A stretch of DNA of 64,000 bases from Caenorhabditis elegans (Eukaryota; Nematoda; Chromadorea; Rhabditida; Rhabditidae). Numbering within the stretch: the first letter of the stretch is position 1; the number at the start of each line of letters is the position of its first letter. This document shows, piece after piece, positions 45,439-56,336 of this stretch. The notes below the pieces were generated by a model. That model was not told the DNA's origin and did no database searches. It worked only from the letters and a program-made list of their open reading frames with translations. The position numbers were made by a program, and so were the translations under genes. The stretch covers positions 6,386,001 to 6,450,000 of the forward strand of contig NC_003283.11 in NCBI RefSeq assembly GCF_000002985.6, read 5' to 3'.

Positions 45439-47487
45439 CTACTTCGTTCTCGGCATTTTGAAGACAGGCTGTAGCTCTTCGTCATCTTGATCTTCTGGCT
45501 CGACTGCAGTTTCTTGGAAAATCTTCTTTGGCTGTGTCTTTCGATACGCTTTATCAATGTACAATGGATTCTCTTCGGCGTCTTTAGCATGTTTCAGGAT
45601 GCTTGCACGAACATCGGTATCTTTTAGGAACTCGGCATTACGAGCAGTTCCGATTTGCTTTGCCAAATACGAATGAAGACTTCCACCACTTGCAGCCACA
45701 CGTCCATTTGCGCTCTTTCCGTTGATAGGCATATCTGCAGGCTTCCGGAACTCGGGACGAAGCTTGTTATCCTGCATTCGGAGATACTTCTTGATTCTCC
45801 ATCCAGTGACTTCCTTTTCTTCTCCTTCCTCTCCGCGCGGTTGGAACATTTCGAGGGAAAGAGCTGAAATATGAAGATAAATATTTTTCGAAAAAAATTG
45901 TTTAACTTACGAGAAAGAACCATATCTTCTCGAACAACTTCAGATGCGCGATTTCTTTTGAGTGGCTTCGTCACACATGACATAACTCCTCGCTGTGACA
46001 TCGTTTGATCGTAGTACACGTGAATGGTGCCATCCGAGAGTCCAGCGATAATTTGATTCAATCGCGGGTGCCACTGAATTCGGTGGCACGAAATTCCAGG
46101 GTAATCAATTTTATAGACAAGATCAAATGTCATTGGATCAAAGAATTGTAATGTTCCAGGTGTATCCTTGTTGGGTGACGATGTACCAGTGAAGACAACC
46201 TCGGCACGAGGGGAGAATCCGCAATCAGTACTACAAAAAATATACTTATGGTGAAGTTTTTAATAGAAGGATACCTTTTGAAAGCGTTTTCGAGACCGGT
46301 TTTCACAAGAAGCGGCTCTTTTGGGTTATCTAAGCTCCACATCTTCAGAGTGTCATCAAAACCTCTAGACAGTAATCTCTTTGAATCGGGCGAAAAAGCA
46401 ATAGAAGTAATCGAGCCGTTGTGAGCTTTGCGTACAAGGTAATTTACATTGACCTAAAATTAAAATATGAGAATAAACAGTGTTTTTGAACTTCAACTTA
46501 CATATTGCGATCCATACTTCCATGCTTGAACAGATCCGTCATCACAACCGGCGGCAATCCATTTTCCGTCAGGAGAAAACGTGCAAACTTGCGGGCTGAC
46601 ACGTTTTCCATTAGCTCCTTTTGTTTTGATGACTTTCCTGTGCTTGTTGATGCATTTGGTGATTACTTTATGATCATCGAGGTTCCATAGTCGTAGACTT
46701 CCATCATCAGAACAAGAGATAAACTCGTTCTTGTTTAGTGGATTGAATTCGACACAGTTAACTGTTGCTGTGTGTCCTTTAGTGATGTTTAAATCAATAA
46801 TATACTGATCTCCACGAACTGTTTCAGACCATTGTTTTCCTGCTCGATCCAGTAGGCGAATGATAGCTTCTCCACTAGCTACTACAAGAGTTTCGCCGTT
46901 CGGAGAGAATGCCAGGGAATTGATAACGTGACTTTCTGCAGGCAGAAGCTCTTTGTCGTATCTCATTGACATGTCCATTTTTTGAAAATCGAACAGCTTC
47001 ACGTAATAGTCAAGCCCTCCACTGGCAAACCGAACACCAGGAGGCTCAACCCGAAGTGCACTGATGGCTTGAGTGCCATGGCTGATCTTCGCTTCACATG
47101 CAGCTGGAATCAGTTTGATGATGGAGATTGCTTCTGTCTCGTCAAAATCGCTATCATCACTATCTTCGGGACCTTCAGCTCGAGACGAGGAGGGGCCCGC
47201 TTCAGACTGTTGCATTTGGAATCCTGGAGGTAGATCTGGCATGAAATCTGGAAAAAACAAATTTGAAATAATTAAAACATTATATTCGGCTTACCATCTT
47301 CATCATCAGATACAGCTGAAGAAGAAACACCAGATTCTGATTTAGAAGACACCGATACCGACTGCGGAACGTGAGTTGGTTCCTCAGTTCTGGGAGCATT
47401 GCTTATCGTTTGCGCGAACATTGCTTGGAGGTCAAAGACGCGTGCCTTCTTTTCAGAATTCTTTTTTGGAGCCGTATTATCATCCAT
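45439..47487 (-). CDS. gad-1: WD40 protein GAD-1 (WDR70 family)
   Basis: Exons 47487-47295, 47247-46502, 46453-46275, 46230-45911, 45863-45439, giving 620 aa. The N-terminal ~100 residues are disordered with acidic/serine stretches ([20 protein letters not shown]). WD repeats run from about residue 115 to 480: [50 protein letters not shown]...[52 protein letters not shown], and [24 protein letters not shown]. The basic C-terminal tail ([31 protein letters not shown]) is typical of WDR70. In C. elegans gad-1 is required for gastrulation initiation; WDR70 is a nuclear adaptor linked to CRL4. It is divergent from erfa-1 with a shared upstream region of about 670 bp. Confidence 0.92.
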
Positions 47488-48159
47488 TGTGGTGATCTGA
47501 AAGAATTATTGAAATTCGTTTTCATCTATTAGGCGGTAACGGGAAAAAAAGAGTTAATAACGAAAAGAAACGTGTAATACAACCAATATAATGAACTGCC
47601 GTGGTACATATATAATATTTTGGCGAAAAAAACTAATAAATTCTGGAAACAGTCCTGGAGTTCTGATGAAAGCTGAAAAATGTTTTCGAATTTCGAACAT
47701 TGAGGACGTGGCTGACTTGTTTCGGAGACTAGGCCGCGGAGAAAGTGTGGACAATCGGACATTACTTCGCGCCGAGACCCTTCCACAAACCGTATTCGTG
47801 TTCCTTGGCACCATTTAAATTCTTTTCCCATTTTCAGTTTTTAAAGTTTTTACGCGTCATCAATTATCGATTTTTGCAGTTTAAATTGTTCAGAAATGTT
47901 TTATTCATCATTTTGTCATTGCTCAGAGAAAACGAAATACATTTTCTTCTAAAAAAATCAAATTGAAACCATTGCAACATGTTGCACAATATTCTAATTT
48001 TCCATCACAACTCTGTGCAATGTAGAATAACCAGTTCTCTATAAATATCTTTTTTTTCGCATTTTTGAGTTTCTTCCCCGAATTAATTACTTTAACTCTC
48101 TTTTCGTGTTTTATATAATACAATTACAGGTAATCGGTGACGTGCAGCACAAATAGAAT
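47488..48159. promoter_or_regulatory. Shared upstream region of gad-1 (-) and erfa-1 (+)
   Basis: 672 bp between the divergent ATGs. A plus-strand open frame at 47591-47818 ends before 47820 and has no splice context. The stretch TTTTATATAATACAATTACAG ends in an acceptor-like CAG at 48126-48128, about 30 bp before the erfa-1 ATG. This fits a spliced or trans-spliced 5' leader. Confidence 0.5.
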
Positions 48160-49631
48160 ATGAGCGCTCCCGCAGCAGGTGCTACCGCCGGAGGCGATGA
48201 CGCCGCCGATAGAAATGTCGAAATGTGGAAAATTAAACGGCTCATCAAAAGTTTGGAATTAGCCAGAGGGTAACTATTTTCGTGAAGCGTTTATTTTACA
48301 TTTGTTTTTTTACAGAAATGGAACTTCTATGATTTCGCTGATCATTCCACCAAAAGATCAAGTGGCTAGAATCCAGAGAATGTTGGCCGAAGAGTACGGA
48401 ACGGCATCTAACATCAAGTCTCGTGTCAACAGACTTTCCGTTTTGGGAGCTATCACATCAGTACAGGGAAGATTGAAACTCTACAACAAAGTCCCACCAA
48501 ATGGATTGGTCGTTTACTGTGGAACAATCATGACCGACGAAGGAAAGGAAAAGAAAGTTAACATTGATTTTGAGCCATTCAAAGCAATCAATACTTCATT
48601 GTATCTCTGCGACAACAAATTTCACACCGAAGCTCTTCAAGGTATTTCTAATTTTCATCATGCATCATAAAATATACCATTTTTCAGGTCTTCTTGCTGA
48701 CGATAACAAGTTCGGATTTATCATTATGGATGGAAACGGTTGTCTGTTCGGAACACTCCAAGGAAACACTCGTGAAGTTCTGCACAAGTTCACTGTCGAT
48801 CTTCCAAAGAAGCACGGTAGAGGAGGTCAATCTGCTGTCCGTTTTGCTCGTCTCCGTAATGAGAAGCGGCACAATTACGTCCGTAAAGTAGCTGAAAATT
48901 CGGTGGAACAATTTATCAAGAACGACAAGGTTACAGTTGCTGGACTTATTCTTGCTGGTAGTGCAGATTTCAAGACAGAGTTGGGACAATCTGATATGTT
49001 TGATCAAAGACTTCAAGCCAAGATGATCAAGACTGTCGATATTGCTTATGGTGGTGAAAATGGTTTCAACCAAGCTATTGAACTTGCTGCCGATACGCTG
49101 GCAAGTGTTAAGTTCATTCAGGAAAAGAAACTGATTGGTGGATATTTCGATGAAATCAGCCAAGACACTGGAAAATACGTTTTCGGAGTTAAAGACACTC
49201 TTGCCGCACTTGAAATGGGAGCTATTGAAACTCTCATCTGCTGGGAGAATTTGGATATTGTTCGGTACAAGATGAAAAATTCACTCGGAGAGGACATTCT
49301 TCTGAATCTGAGACCTGACGAGGAGAAGGACAAATCTCATTTCACCGACAGTGAAACTGGACAAGATATGGAAATTATTGAGACTATGCCACTTTTGGAA
49401 TGGTTTGCTAATAACTACAAGGTGGGCGCTCGCTTTATCGAAATTTAATTTTTTATTAATGTTTTGTAGAACTTCGGAGCAGCTTTGGAAATCGTCACAG
49501 ATAAGTCGCAAGAAGGAGCCCAGTTTGTTCGAGGATTCGGAGGTATCGGAGGATTGCTCCGTTATCGCGTTGACTTGGCTCATGTAGACCTTGAAGACGA
49601 GCTCGACAACATTGACCTTGATGACTATTGA
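48160..49631 (+). CDS. erfa-1: Eukaryotic peptide chain release factor 1 (eRF1)
   Basis: Exons 48160-48269, 48316-48641, 48688-49421, 49470-49631, giving 443 aa ending in UGA. All eRF1 hallmarks are visible: NIKS in [17 protein letters not shown] (about residue 65) and YLCDNKF (about 130) for stop-codon decoding; the GGQ loop in [17 protein letters not shown] (about 185) for peptidyl-tRNA hydrolysis; and the eRF3-binding C domain ending in an acidic tail ([14 protein letters not shown]). It terminates translation at all three stop codons with eRF3. The UGA is followed by an open in-frame extension across a further intron (see the separate entry), and the nearest AATAAA is at 50382, so the 3' UTR is probably long and spliced. 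Corresponds to T05H4.6 from memory; alternative isoforms are possible. Confidence 0.95.
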
Positions 49632-50227
49632 TCACGGGCGGCAGTAGTGAGCCATTGGGCGCCATACTCGTTTCTTTTGTTATTTAAGCTTGTATCCTCT
49701 TTTTTCTTTATCAATCTCTTCATAAATTATCCAGCATTGTCAAATTATAATATTTCCCTTTCTCAATCATCATCATCATTAATTGCTATATCCCATACCA
49801 CACTTTATTCTAAGTTTCTATTCCATTTCATCGAGTTTGCGCCCCGTGTCCCTCACTACTGTCGTTTCGTTTGGTCTGTTGATGCTTTTAGCTCAGCTGG
49901 CAAGGCATCTCACGTCTGCCAGCATACTGAAAAAGAAACGTTCCACGCCCGGAACGAAGATGCTATTGGCGGCTTGTTCAACCGGACAAAGGTGAGCTGA
50001 TTTATCATGATTCTTTTAAAAATATCTAATATTGATCGTGATATTTTTTGTTGTTGTTGTTAAATTAACTAGGTTTTCACGCTACAACTAAAGTTGTAGT
50101 CGTAAACTTTATTTGAAACAAGTTTTTTTTTCAGGTAGAGGCACGGGCGACACACTCACACTCGATGACTTCAACCCTTTCGCTTCCTTCGGTGGATGTT
50201 TCTACTCGCAATTCCAATGACTTTTAA
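49632..50227 (+). other. In-frame open extension of eRF1 with a downstream intron
   Basis: The frame following the eRF1 UGA (49629-49631) is open for 122 codons to the TGA at 49998-50000. A strong donor (AAAG|GTGAGC, intron from 49992) pairs with a strong acceptor (TTTTTTTTTCAG, exon from 50135). Splicing keeps the eRF1 frame and adds 30 more codons to TAA at 50225-50227. The first half (49660-49890) is T-rich and UTR-like. The second half (49892-49991 plus 50135-50224) is more GC-balanced and exon-like. It can be read as a readthrough extension, an alternative C-terminal exon pair, or a spliced 3' UTR. Confidence 0.55.
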
Positions 50228-50381
50228 TTGTCAAATTTATGGGTTTTTCTAGGTTTTCTAAAGTTTGTTTTGGAAATACCTAGAATTAAACCATTATTTT
50301 ATTTTTCTTAATTCAAATTAGTATGTGGTTGAATCAATTTTGTATTATCGGTGACTGTAACTGATAAATATGTTGGTTAAA

Positions 50382-50387
50382 AATAAA
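50382..50387 (+). terminator. Poly(A) signal AATAAA, probably erfa-1
   Basis: First canonical AATAAA downstream of the eRF1 stop, 750 bp away and 3' of the proposed UTR intron. It lies about 260 bp before the ATG of the next plus-strand gene. Confidence 0.65.
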
Positions 50388-50646
50388 GCATTTATAAAAT
50401 AACAATTATTTGTAAAAGTTGTAACGGTTCAATTTTCCTTATACATCAGAATTGTGACTTTGTGGTAAAGTACAGTTTTCCGAATAGAATGGCGAGAGAT
50501 TTTCTTATCAGGTATTGATTGATAACGCAAGAAAAACGTGAAAATGAGAAAGAACTACTGGGAGAGTGGGCGCATCGAAACGGTCGCCTTTTTTTTAAAT
50601 TGAAATTATTCAACTGCAATTTGTTAATAAATTCATCTATTCAGAA

Positions 50647-51783
50647 ATGGTGGAGAATAACACTCTCATAATCACAGGAGGAGTGGTCGTAGTTTCGAGT
50701 ATTGCTATCTACATTTATTTGAAAGCAACAAATACATGCCCCTTCTCACTTTGTAAAAAGGTAAATTTGATTTTTTTTTGTTTTTCGCGGTTATTTTAAT
50801 AATTTTTTTTGTTCAGAGCAAGAAACGAACTCTTGTCGATGATTCTGTCAAGTATCCACTTCCGTTGATTGAAAAGTTCGAGATCAGTCATGACACGAGA
50901 AAATTCCGATTCGGATTACCATCGAAGGATCATATTCTTGGGCTTCCAATCGGCCAACACGTTTACCTCACCGCAAATGTGAACTTTCCAGATCCTTCAT
51001 TCATCATAAATATTAACATTTCAGATTGATGGAAAGATTATCGTTCGCCCATATACTCCAGTATCCAGCGATGAAGATCTAGGATTCGTTGATTTGATGG
51101 TGAAGGTTTACTTCAAGAACACAAATGAGAAATTCCCAGAAGGTGGAAAAATGAGTCAACATTTGGAGAGCCTCAAGATTGGAGACACGGTAATATATTT
51201 TCACATTACCTTCGAGTTTTTTTGTTGAATTCGAATTTTTAGATCAATTTCCGCGGGCCACAAGGAAATATTGTTTACAAAGGTCACGGATTGTTCAGCA
51301 TCAAAGCCGATAAGAAGGCCGAGCCGAAGAATCGAGTTTTCAAGCATCTTTCCATGATTGCTGGAGGAACCGGAATCACACCAATGCTTCAAGTCATTGC
51401 TGCCATTCTTCGTGATCCAACTGACACCACTCAGATCAGACTTTTGTTTGCAAATCAGACTGAGGACGATATTCTGTGCAGACAGGAACTTGACGATCTT
51501 GCAAAGGAGCATCCAACTCGTTTCCGTGTATGGTATACAGTCGATAGACCACCAGTGATGTGGAGCTATTCCTCTGGATTCATCAATGACAGCATGATCA
51601 AGGTGAGAAAAAAAGCTGAAACATGTTTTCTGAAATTGTATAATTTATTTTCAGGAAAACCTCTTCCCACCTGGCGATGATTCTGCTGTTCTCTTGTGCG
51701 GACCACCACCAATGATCAACTTTGCTTGCATTCCGAACCTTGAGAAGCTCGAATACGACCCAGCAAATCGTCTTCTCTTCTAG
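50647..51783 (+). CDS. hpo-19: NADH-cytochrome b5 reductase
   Basis: Exons 50647-50760, 50817-50978, 51025-51189, 51243-51602, 51655-51783, giving 309 aa. A short lumenal tip and one N-terminal membrane anchor ([18 protein letters not shown]) are followed by the cytosolic reductase. The FAD site has RPYTPVS and [11 protein letters not shown]; the NADH site has [12 protein letters not shown] and CGPPPMI. The family transfers electrons from NADH to cytochrome b5 for desaturation, sterol and other ER or outer-mitochondrial reactions. An acceptor (CTATTCAG) two bases before the ATG indicates trans-splicing. It lies about 260 bp after the erfa-1 poly(A) signal in the same direction, so a loose operon is possible but spacing is longer than usual for SL2. 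A tandem paralogue follows at 52936. Named hpo-19 (T05H4.5) from memory. Confidence 0.92.
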
Positions 51784-52935
51784 ATCAATCAGGATCCCCA
51801 ACTACTTTCTGTGTTATTAATTAGTTTCATCGCCATTCTCAATGTTCATGTATTTGACTACAATAGTAAACCTTTTTCTAACATATTCCAATTTTGAAAA
51901 GAAGACGATGCATTTCAAAAGCTAAGAATCAAACTACCAGTTCGTTAGGAGCCAGATTTTGTCAGCACTATGAGAGAGCGGTCATCTTAAGAGAGATGTG
52001 AGTGGGACAAATTAAAAAGCGACTACAAAAATCACTTTTGAAACTAGTTTACACACTTTTACTGAGAGACAACCTACACACACACGCACTTGATGACTTC
52101 AGTGTCTCCTCATTTTTGTGTCATTTTGTATTTATTTTTAATGTTCGATTTTTTTTCTATATTTCGTTTTGAAATCCTCAAAAACTCCAGTTCTGTTCCT
52201 ATTTTAGAGAGAAAATGCAAAATATCCAAAAATTTACACATTTAAAAGTATAAAATCCAATATTAAACGCAGGCATTTATTTTATACAATCTGAAATTTA
52301 TTGAAGTGCAATTAAAACTGGCAGAATTCTCAACAAAAATGCTATTACCTAGACGCGAAATTTTACAATTTGGCGCCAAAACTACGGTACAAGGTCTCAA
52401 CACGATAATTTTTTGGTTAAGTTCAAATAGGTACGCGTCTTTAAAAAGTACTGTACTTTCAAACTAACTGGATTTTTTTACTCGTTTTGTTTTCAAAAGT
52501 TTTTCGTAGTAAAACTATGAATTAATCTAAAAACAAAATTCTAACAAGTTTTGAGAAATTAAATATAAATATAAAAACGCAGCAAAATGAGAGTTTCAAG
52601 TTACAGTACTCTTTAAAGGCGCACACGTTTTCGCATTCGATGAATACTTGTCGTGTCGGTACCGTATTTTTGAGCAAAAATCATTAATTTTCGAGTTTGA
52701 TTAATATGATAAATATTTTCGACGGGACCAGTTTGAAAAATGCATGCGCCTTTCAGTAGTTGTCCATACAGCTGCGAAACAATAATAATTCCAAATGAGT
52801 TGGTTATTTTAATATTATATCCCGATTAGGAGACGAAAAAACAAAGTATTTTTTTCTGATTCTTTTCTTTTCGACCTTTTAAATCGAAAATTAATTAATA
52901 TTTTAGGCCATTTCAATCTCGACACTTTTTTTGAA
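51784..52935. other. Spacer between the two cytochrome b5 reductases
   Basis: About 1.15 kb with no gene; it holds a palindromic repeat at 52379-52670. The last 100 bp include TTTTTTTCTGATTC-type pyrimidine tracts that could serve trans-splicing of the downstream gene. Confidence 0.5.
52379..52670. mobile_element. Palindromic dispersed repeat (TACGGTAC... family)
   Basis: Outer arms TACGGTAC..CAACACGA and TCGTGTCGGTACCGTA are inverted. An inner pair (ACGCGTCTTTAAAAAGTACT and AGTACTCTTTAAAGGCGC) is also inverted. The sequence type is a familiar C. elegans palindromic repeat. No coding capacity. Confidence 0.65.
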
Positions 52936-54036
52936 ATGGTTGAGAACAATACACTTGCGATAACTGGAGGCGTGGTACTTATTTCAAGTGTTTCTCTATT
53001 TTTGTATTTGAGACAACTCAGGGCTGAAAAAGTGAGTCTTCCATTCTTTTTATTTCCTAATACAAAAAAGTTTAGAAATCAAAAAGAACGCTTGAAGACG
53101 ATTCGGTCAAATATTTGCTTCCTCTCATAGAAAAGTTCGAGATCAGTCACAATACGAGAAAATTCCGATTCGGATTACCATCGAAGGATCATATTCTAGG
53201 ACTTCCCATTGGACATCATGTGTATCTTAGTGCCAATGTATGTTTTCTTCAGATGATATAATTAATTATTTTAAAATAATTTCCAGATTGGTGGAAAGCT
53301 TATAGTTCGATCCTATACCCCAGTGTCTTGTGACTTAGACTTGGGATATGTAGATTTGATGGTTAAAGTGTATTTTAAGAATACACATGAAAGATTCCCG
53401 GATGGTGGGAAAATGAGCCAACATTTGGAGAGCCTCAAGATTGGAGATACTGTAGGTGATTTCTGATTTGGTAAAAAAAAATTAAACCATGTATAGGTTA
53501 GCTTCCGTGGTCCACATGGAAGCATAATTTATAAGGGAAGTGGTCTATTCACTGTACGAATGGATAAGAAGGCCGAGCCAAAGAATCGATTTTTCAAGCA
53601 TCTTTCCATGATTGCTGGAGGTACCGGAATCACACCGATGCTTCAAGTCATTGCCGCCATTCTTCGTGATCCAATTGACGCTACTCAGATCAGACTTCTG
53701 TTTGCAAATCAGACCGAAGACGATATTCTGTGCAGGAAAGAGCTCGACGAGCTAGCCGAGAAGCATCCAACTCGTTTCCGTGTATGGTATACTGTAAGCA
53801 AAGCGTCAAAAGATTGGAGATATTCTACAGGGCATATAAATGAGGAAATGATCAAGGTGAGTTACAGGTATTTCTAGATAATTTTTTCGACCCATTTTTT
53901 GTTTCAGGAACATCTATTCCCTTCCAATGAGGAATCTGCTGTGCTGTTGTGTGGACCACCAGCAATGATCAACTGTGCGTGCATTCCAAATCTTGATAAG
54001 CTTGGACACAATTCAGAAAATTACCTTATATTCTAG
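52936..54036 (+). CDS. NADH-cytochrome b5 reductase, tandem paralogue
   Basis: Exons 52936-53031, 53076-53237, 53287-53451, 53497-53856, 53908-54036, giving 303 aa. Exons 2 to 5 have exactly the same lengths as those of hpo-19; only exon 1 is shorter (96 versus 114 bp). It has a membrane anchor ([19 protein letters not shown]), [30 protein letters not shown] and CGPPAMI, so all flavin and NADH motifs are present (CGPPPM is CGPPAM here). Expected activity is the same as hpo-19. Identity to hpo-19 is patchy: parts of exons 2, 3 and 4 are nearly identical in DNA, while exon 1, the start of exon 4 and the C-terminus differ clearly. I recall it as T05H4.4. It is convergent with the F-box-like gene 250 bp downstream. 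Confidence 0.9.
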
Positions 54037-54288
54037 TTTCTTATTCAACTTTCTCATTGTTTTGCATAGATTTATATATAAAACCATTATGTCAAAAACT
54101 TAAGTTTTCCTGGCATCAGAGGCATCAGACTTCTATAAGACTTCCTCTACAATATGCCTTTAAAACCAGGGGATCGTCAAATTCAAAAGCTTCATTATCT
54201 GACTGTAACCAAAAATTGTGTACATCACTTGAAGTTTTCTTCGTCCTCATTTATTCAATAAATCACACCTTTCAAACAATTAAGGAAA

Positions 54289-55698
54289 TCAGGGAATACC
54301 ATAGTCGCTGTACGTTCTTCCGTCATATGTACACTTCCATCCTGTAGCATAAATTGAAATTCGATCATCCATAATGCTGAGAGTTAGGCTTTCATAAGGA
54401 TCAATTAAACTATAAACTTGTAGACAATCTCCACGACCACAAACTCGCTCAAAATCTCCACAGAAACCAGATCTGAAAAAAAAAAACGTAAAACTTGAAG
54501 TTAGAAACTCTAATCGAATGTTTACGCTTCTCTTTCAAAATCCCCCTCCCACTGTCTAACTTCAAATCCTCGAATCAGTACAGGTTTATCTGCTTGCCGC
54601 CTACTCCATAGCAGAGCTCGACTGAATCCAGGAACTCCTTTTCCATTGATCCAATTCTAAAAATTAAGATAACTTTGACGAATGAATCTTGAAATACCTT
54701 CAGGAACTGATTTATTCCATTATCAGTAATATTTACAGCATTAAAGCTCATAGACTTCGCCTTTAACTCGAGAAATTGTTCATCAGAAAATGCAGCTCGA
54801 CACCAGAAGTAGAGGCTCGGAACAGTCATGATTTGCGGTAAACCCACAAAATCGCCAGGAAGCGTTAATGTGTTTCTTTCTTGCTCGTGTGTTAGCAATT
54901 GAAGCGAATCTAGCTGTTCTGGAACTTTTTGTAGCCACCAGCGAAATGCATCAAGATCGTCTGCAGCAATTCGAAGATCCTTGCAACATGGTAGAAATTT
55001 AATTATACTGGATGCCATTGGATATTGCGACTGGAAATAAATTCAAAATATTTTATAGTTAAAAAAATCTTACCATTTCAACTTTGAGGACGGCAATTTC
55101 AAAATTACACCTTTTCATCCATTTCTCGGCAAACTTCGTAGCCTCCTCGTAATAATTACAATTTTTCAGGATAAGACTTCTAACATCCGCTCTTCCCATG
55201 TATTTGACCCAACGAATTTGAGTGTCTTCTCCAAGTTGAGAGAAAACCAGCTCAAATCGTTTTCCAGAGTTGAAGTCATGATGAAACTGAACTCGAACTA
55301 GCACGTTGTCCTACAATCTAAACAATTTTTATGTGTTTTGTTTCGTCGCTCACAAAGTCTTCCGGGCTCAGAACATAGTGACTTTCATTGTCCTGAACTT
55401 CAATACTATGAACTTTGATGGGAGTTGTATTGACAGTTTCATGATCAGCCTTTGAACATGTTCCTAGTCTGCTTCTCGTCCAGTAATCCATGTTTTTGAC
55501 AACTTCTCTTCGGCAATCTTCATTTAAAACTGACCATTTCTCAAATCCACCAATTAATTTGCACAATACATCGAATTCTTTTTGAGTTGCTCTTCTGGTT
55601 GCTAGTGTCGGTTGATCGGAGATATCTTGGTGCATTTCGTCAAGGAGATCTCCGAAAAGCCCGAAGGATAACTGCTCACCTTCGTCGTCAGAAGACAT
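54289..55698 (-). CDS. F-box-like protein with FBA-type C-terminal domain
   Basis: Exons 55698-55354, 55310-55074, 55030-54698, 54656-54526, 54472-54289, giving 409 aa. The intron 55311-55353 (43 bp) is short but its removal keeps frame and links EDF to DNVLVRVQ. After an acidic N-terminus, WSVLNEDCRREVVKNMDYWT then RSRLGTCSKAD (about residues 60-95) resembles a nematode F-box. The segment from about 200 (FLPCCKDLRIAADDLD, LYFWCRAAFSDEQFLELK, GINQFLKNWINGKG) resembles FBA_2-type F-box-associated repeats. The C-terminus adds a cysteine-containing tail (FCGDFERVCGRGDC). It would act as a substrate receptor in an SCF E3 ligase. The F-box match is weak, so the family call is moderate. Confidence 0.65.
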
Positions 55699-56336
55699 TC
55701 TCAGTTTAAATCTGCAGATAATTCATGTCTGATATACAATATTTTGCTCATTTACATATATGAGATAATATGTCGAAATATTATTTGCTTAACTAAATGG
55801 GAATTGACCAATATTATCAGAAAAATCAAAAATTAAAAATCAAACTGTTTAAAGCGAATAACTGTTTTTGAAACAAACCTGGCAAAAGAGCCCAGGCTTA
55901 GGATAAAAATTAAAACGTGCGTTTTTTTAAAACACCGACACAAATATGCCTCGTGCAGGCTGAGTGAGAGATGAGAGATCTAGACGTGCTGTCAATTTAG
56001 TGTTTACTTGGTTGGCAATACAAACGTTTTGGTCTTGTGAACTTTGCATAACCGTCATACTCGATGAAACCACATTTTTATCAGTTCTGGTAAACGATTT
56101 TCAGGAAAAATGACACCATATTGAATTCTCCCCTGGGGGATGTTTACTCGAACAACTGAGCCCCTTAGCTACTTATAACTCAAAAATATAATCTAGTGGC
56201 AACCAATAATTCACACAGGAAGTAGAAGAATCGAAAAATCGAAGGTGCTCTCTTTTCTTCCTCAATATCCAATATCCGGAAGCTTGCTCACCGAGTCGGA
56301 ACGGTGCCTGCCGCTCACCGTCATTTGTGCTCAAAA
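55699..56336. promoter_or_regulatory. Shared upstream region of divergent F-box-like (-) and LRR (+) genes
   Basis: 638 bp between divergent ATGs. AT-rich, with no other gene seen; a minus-strand frame at 56173-56364 overlaps the LRR start and has no support. Confidence 0.45.

Noticed and set aside
47591-47818. 75-codon frame in the gad-1/erfa-1 intergenic region
   Set aside because: No recognisable domain and no splice support; lies in the shared promoter region.
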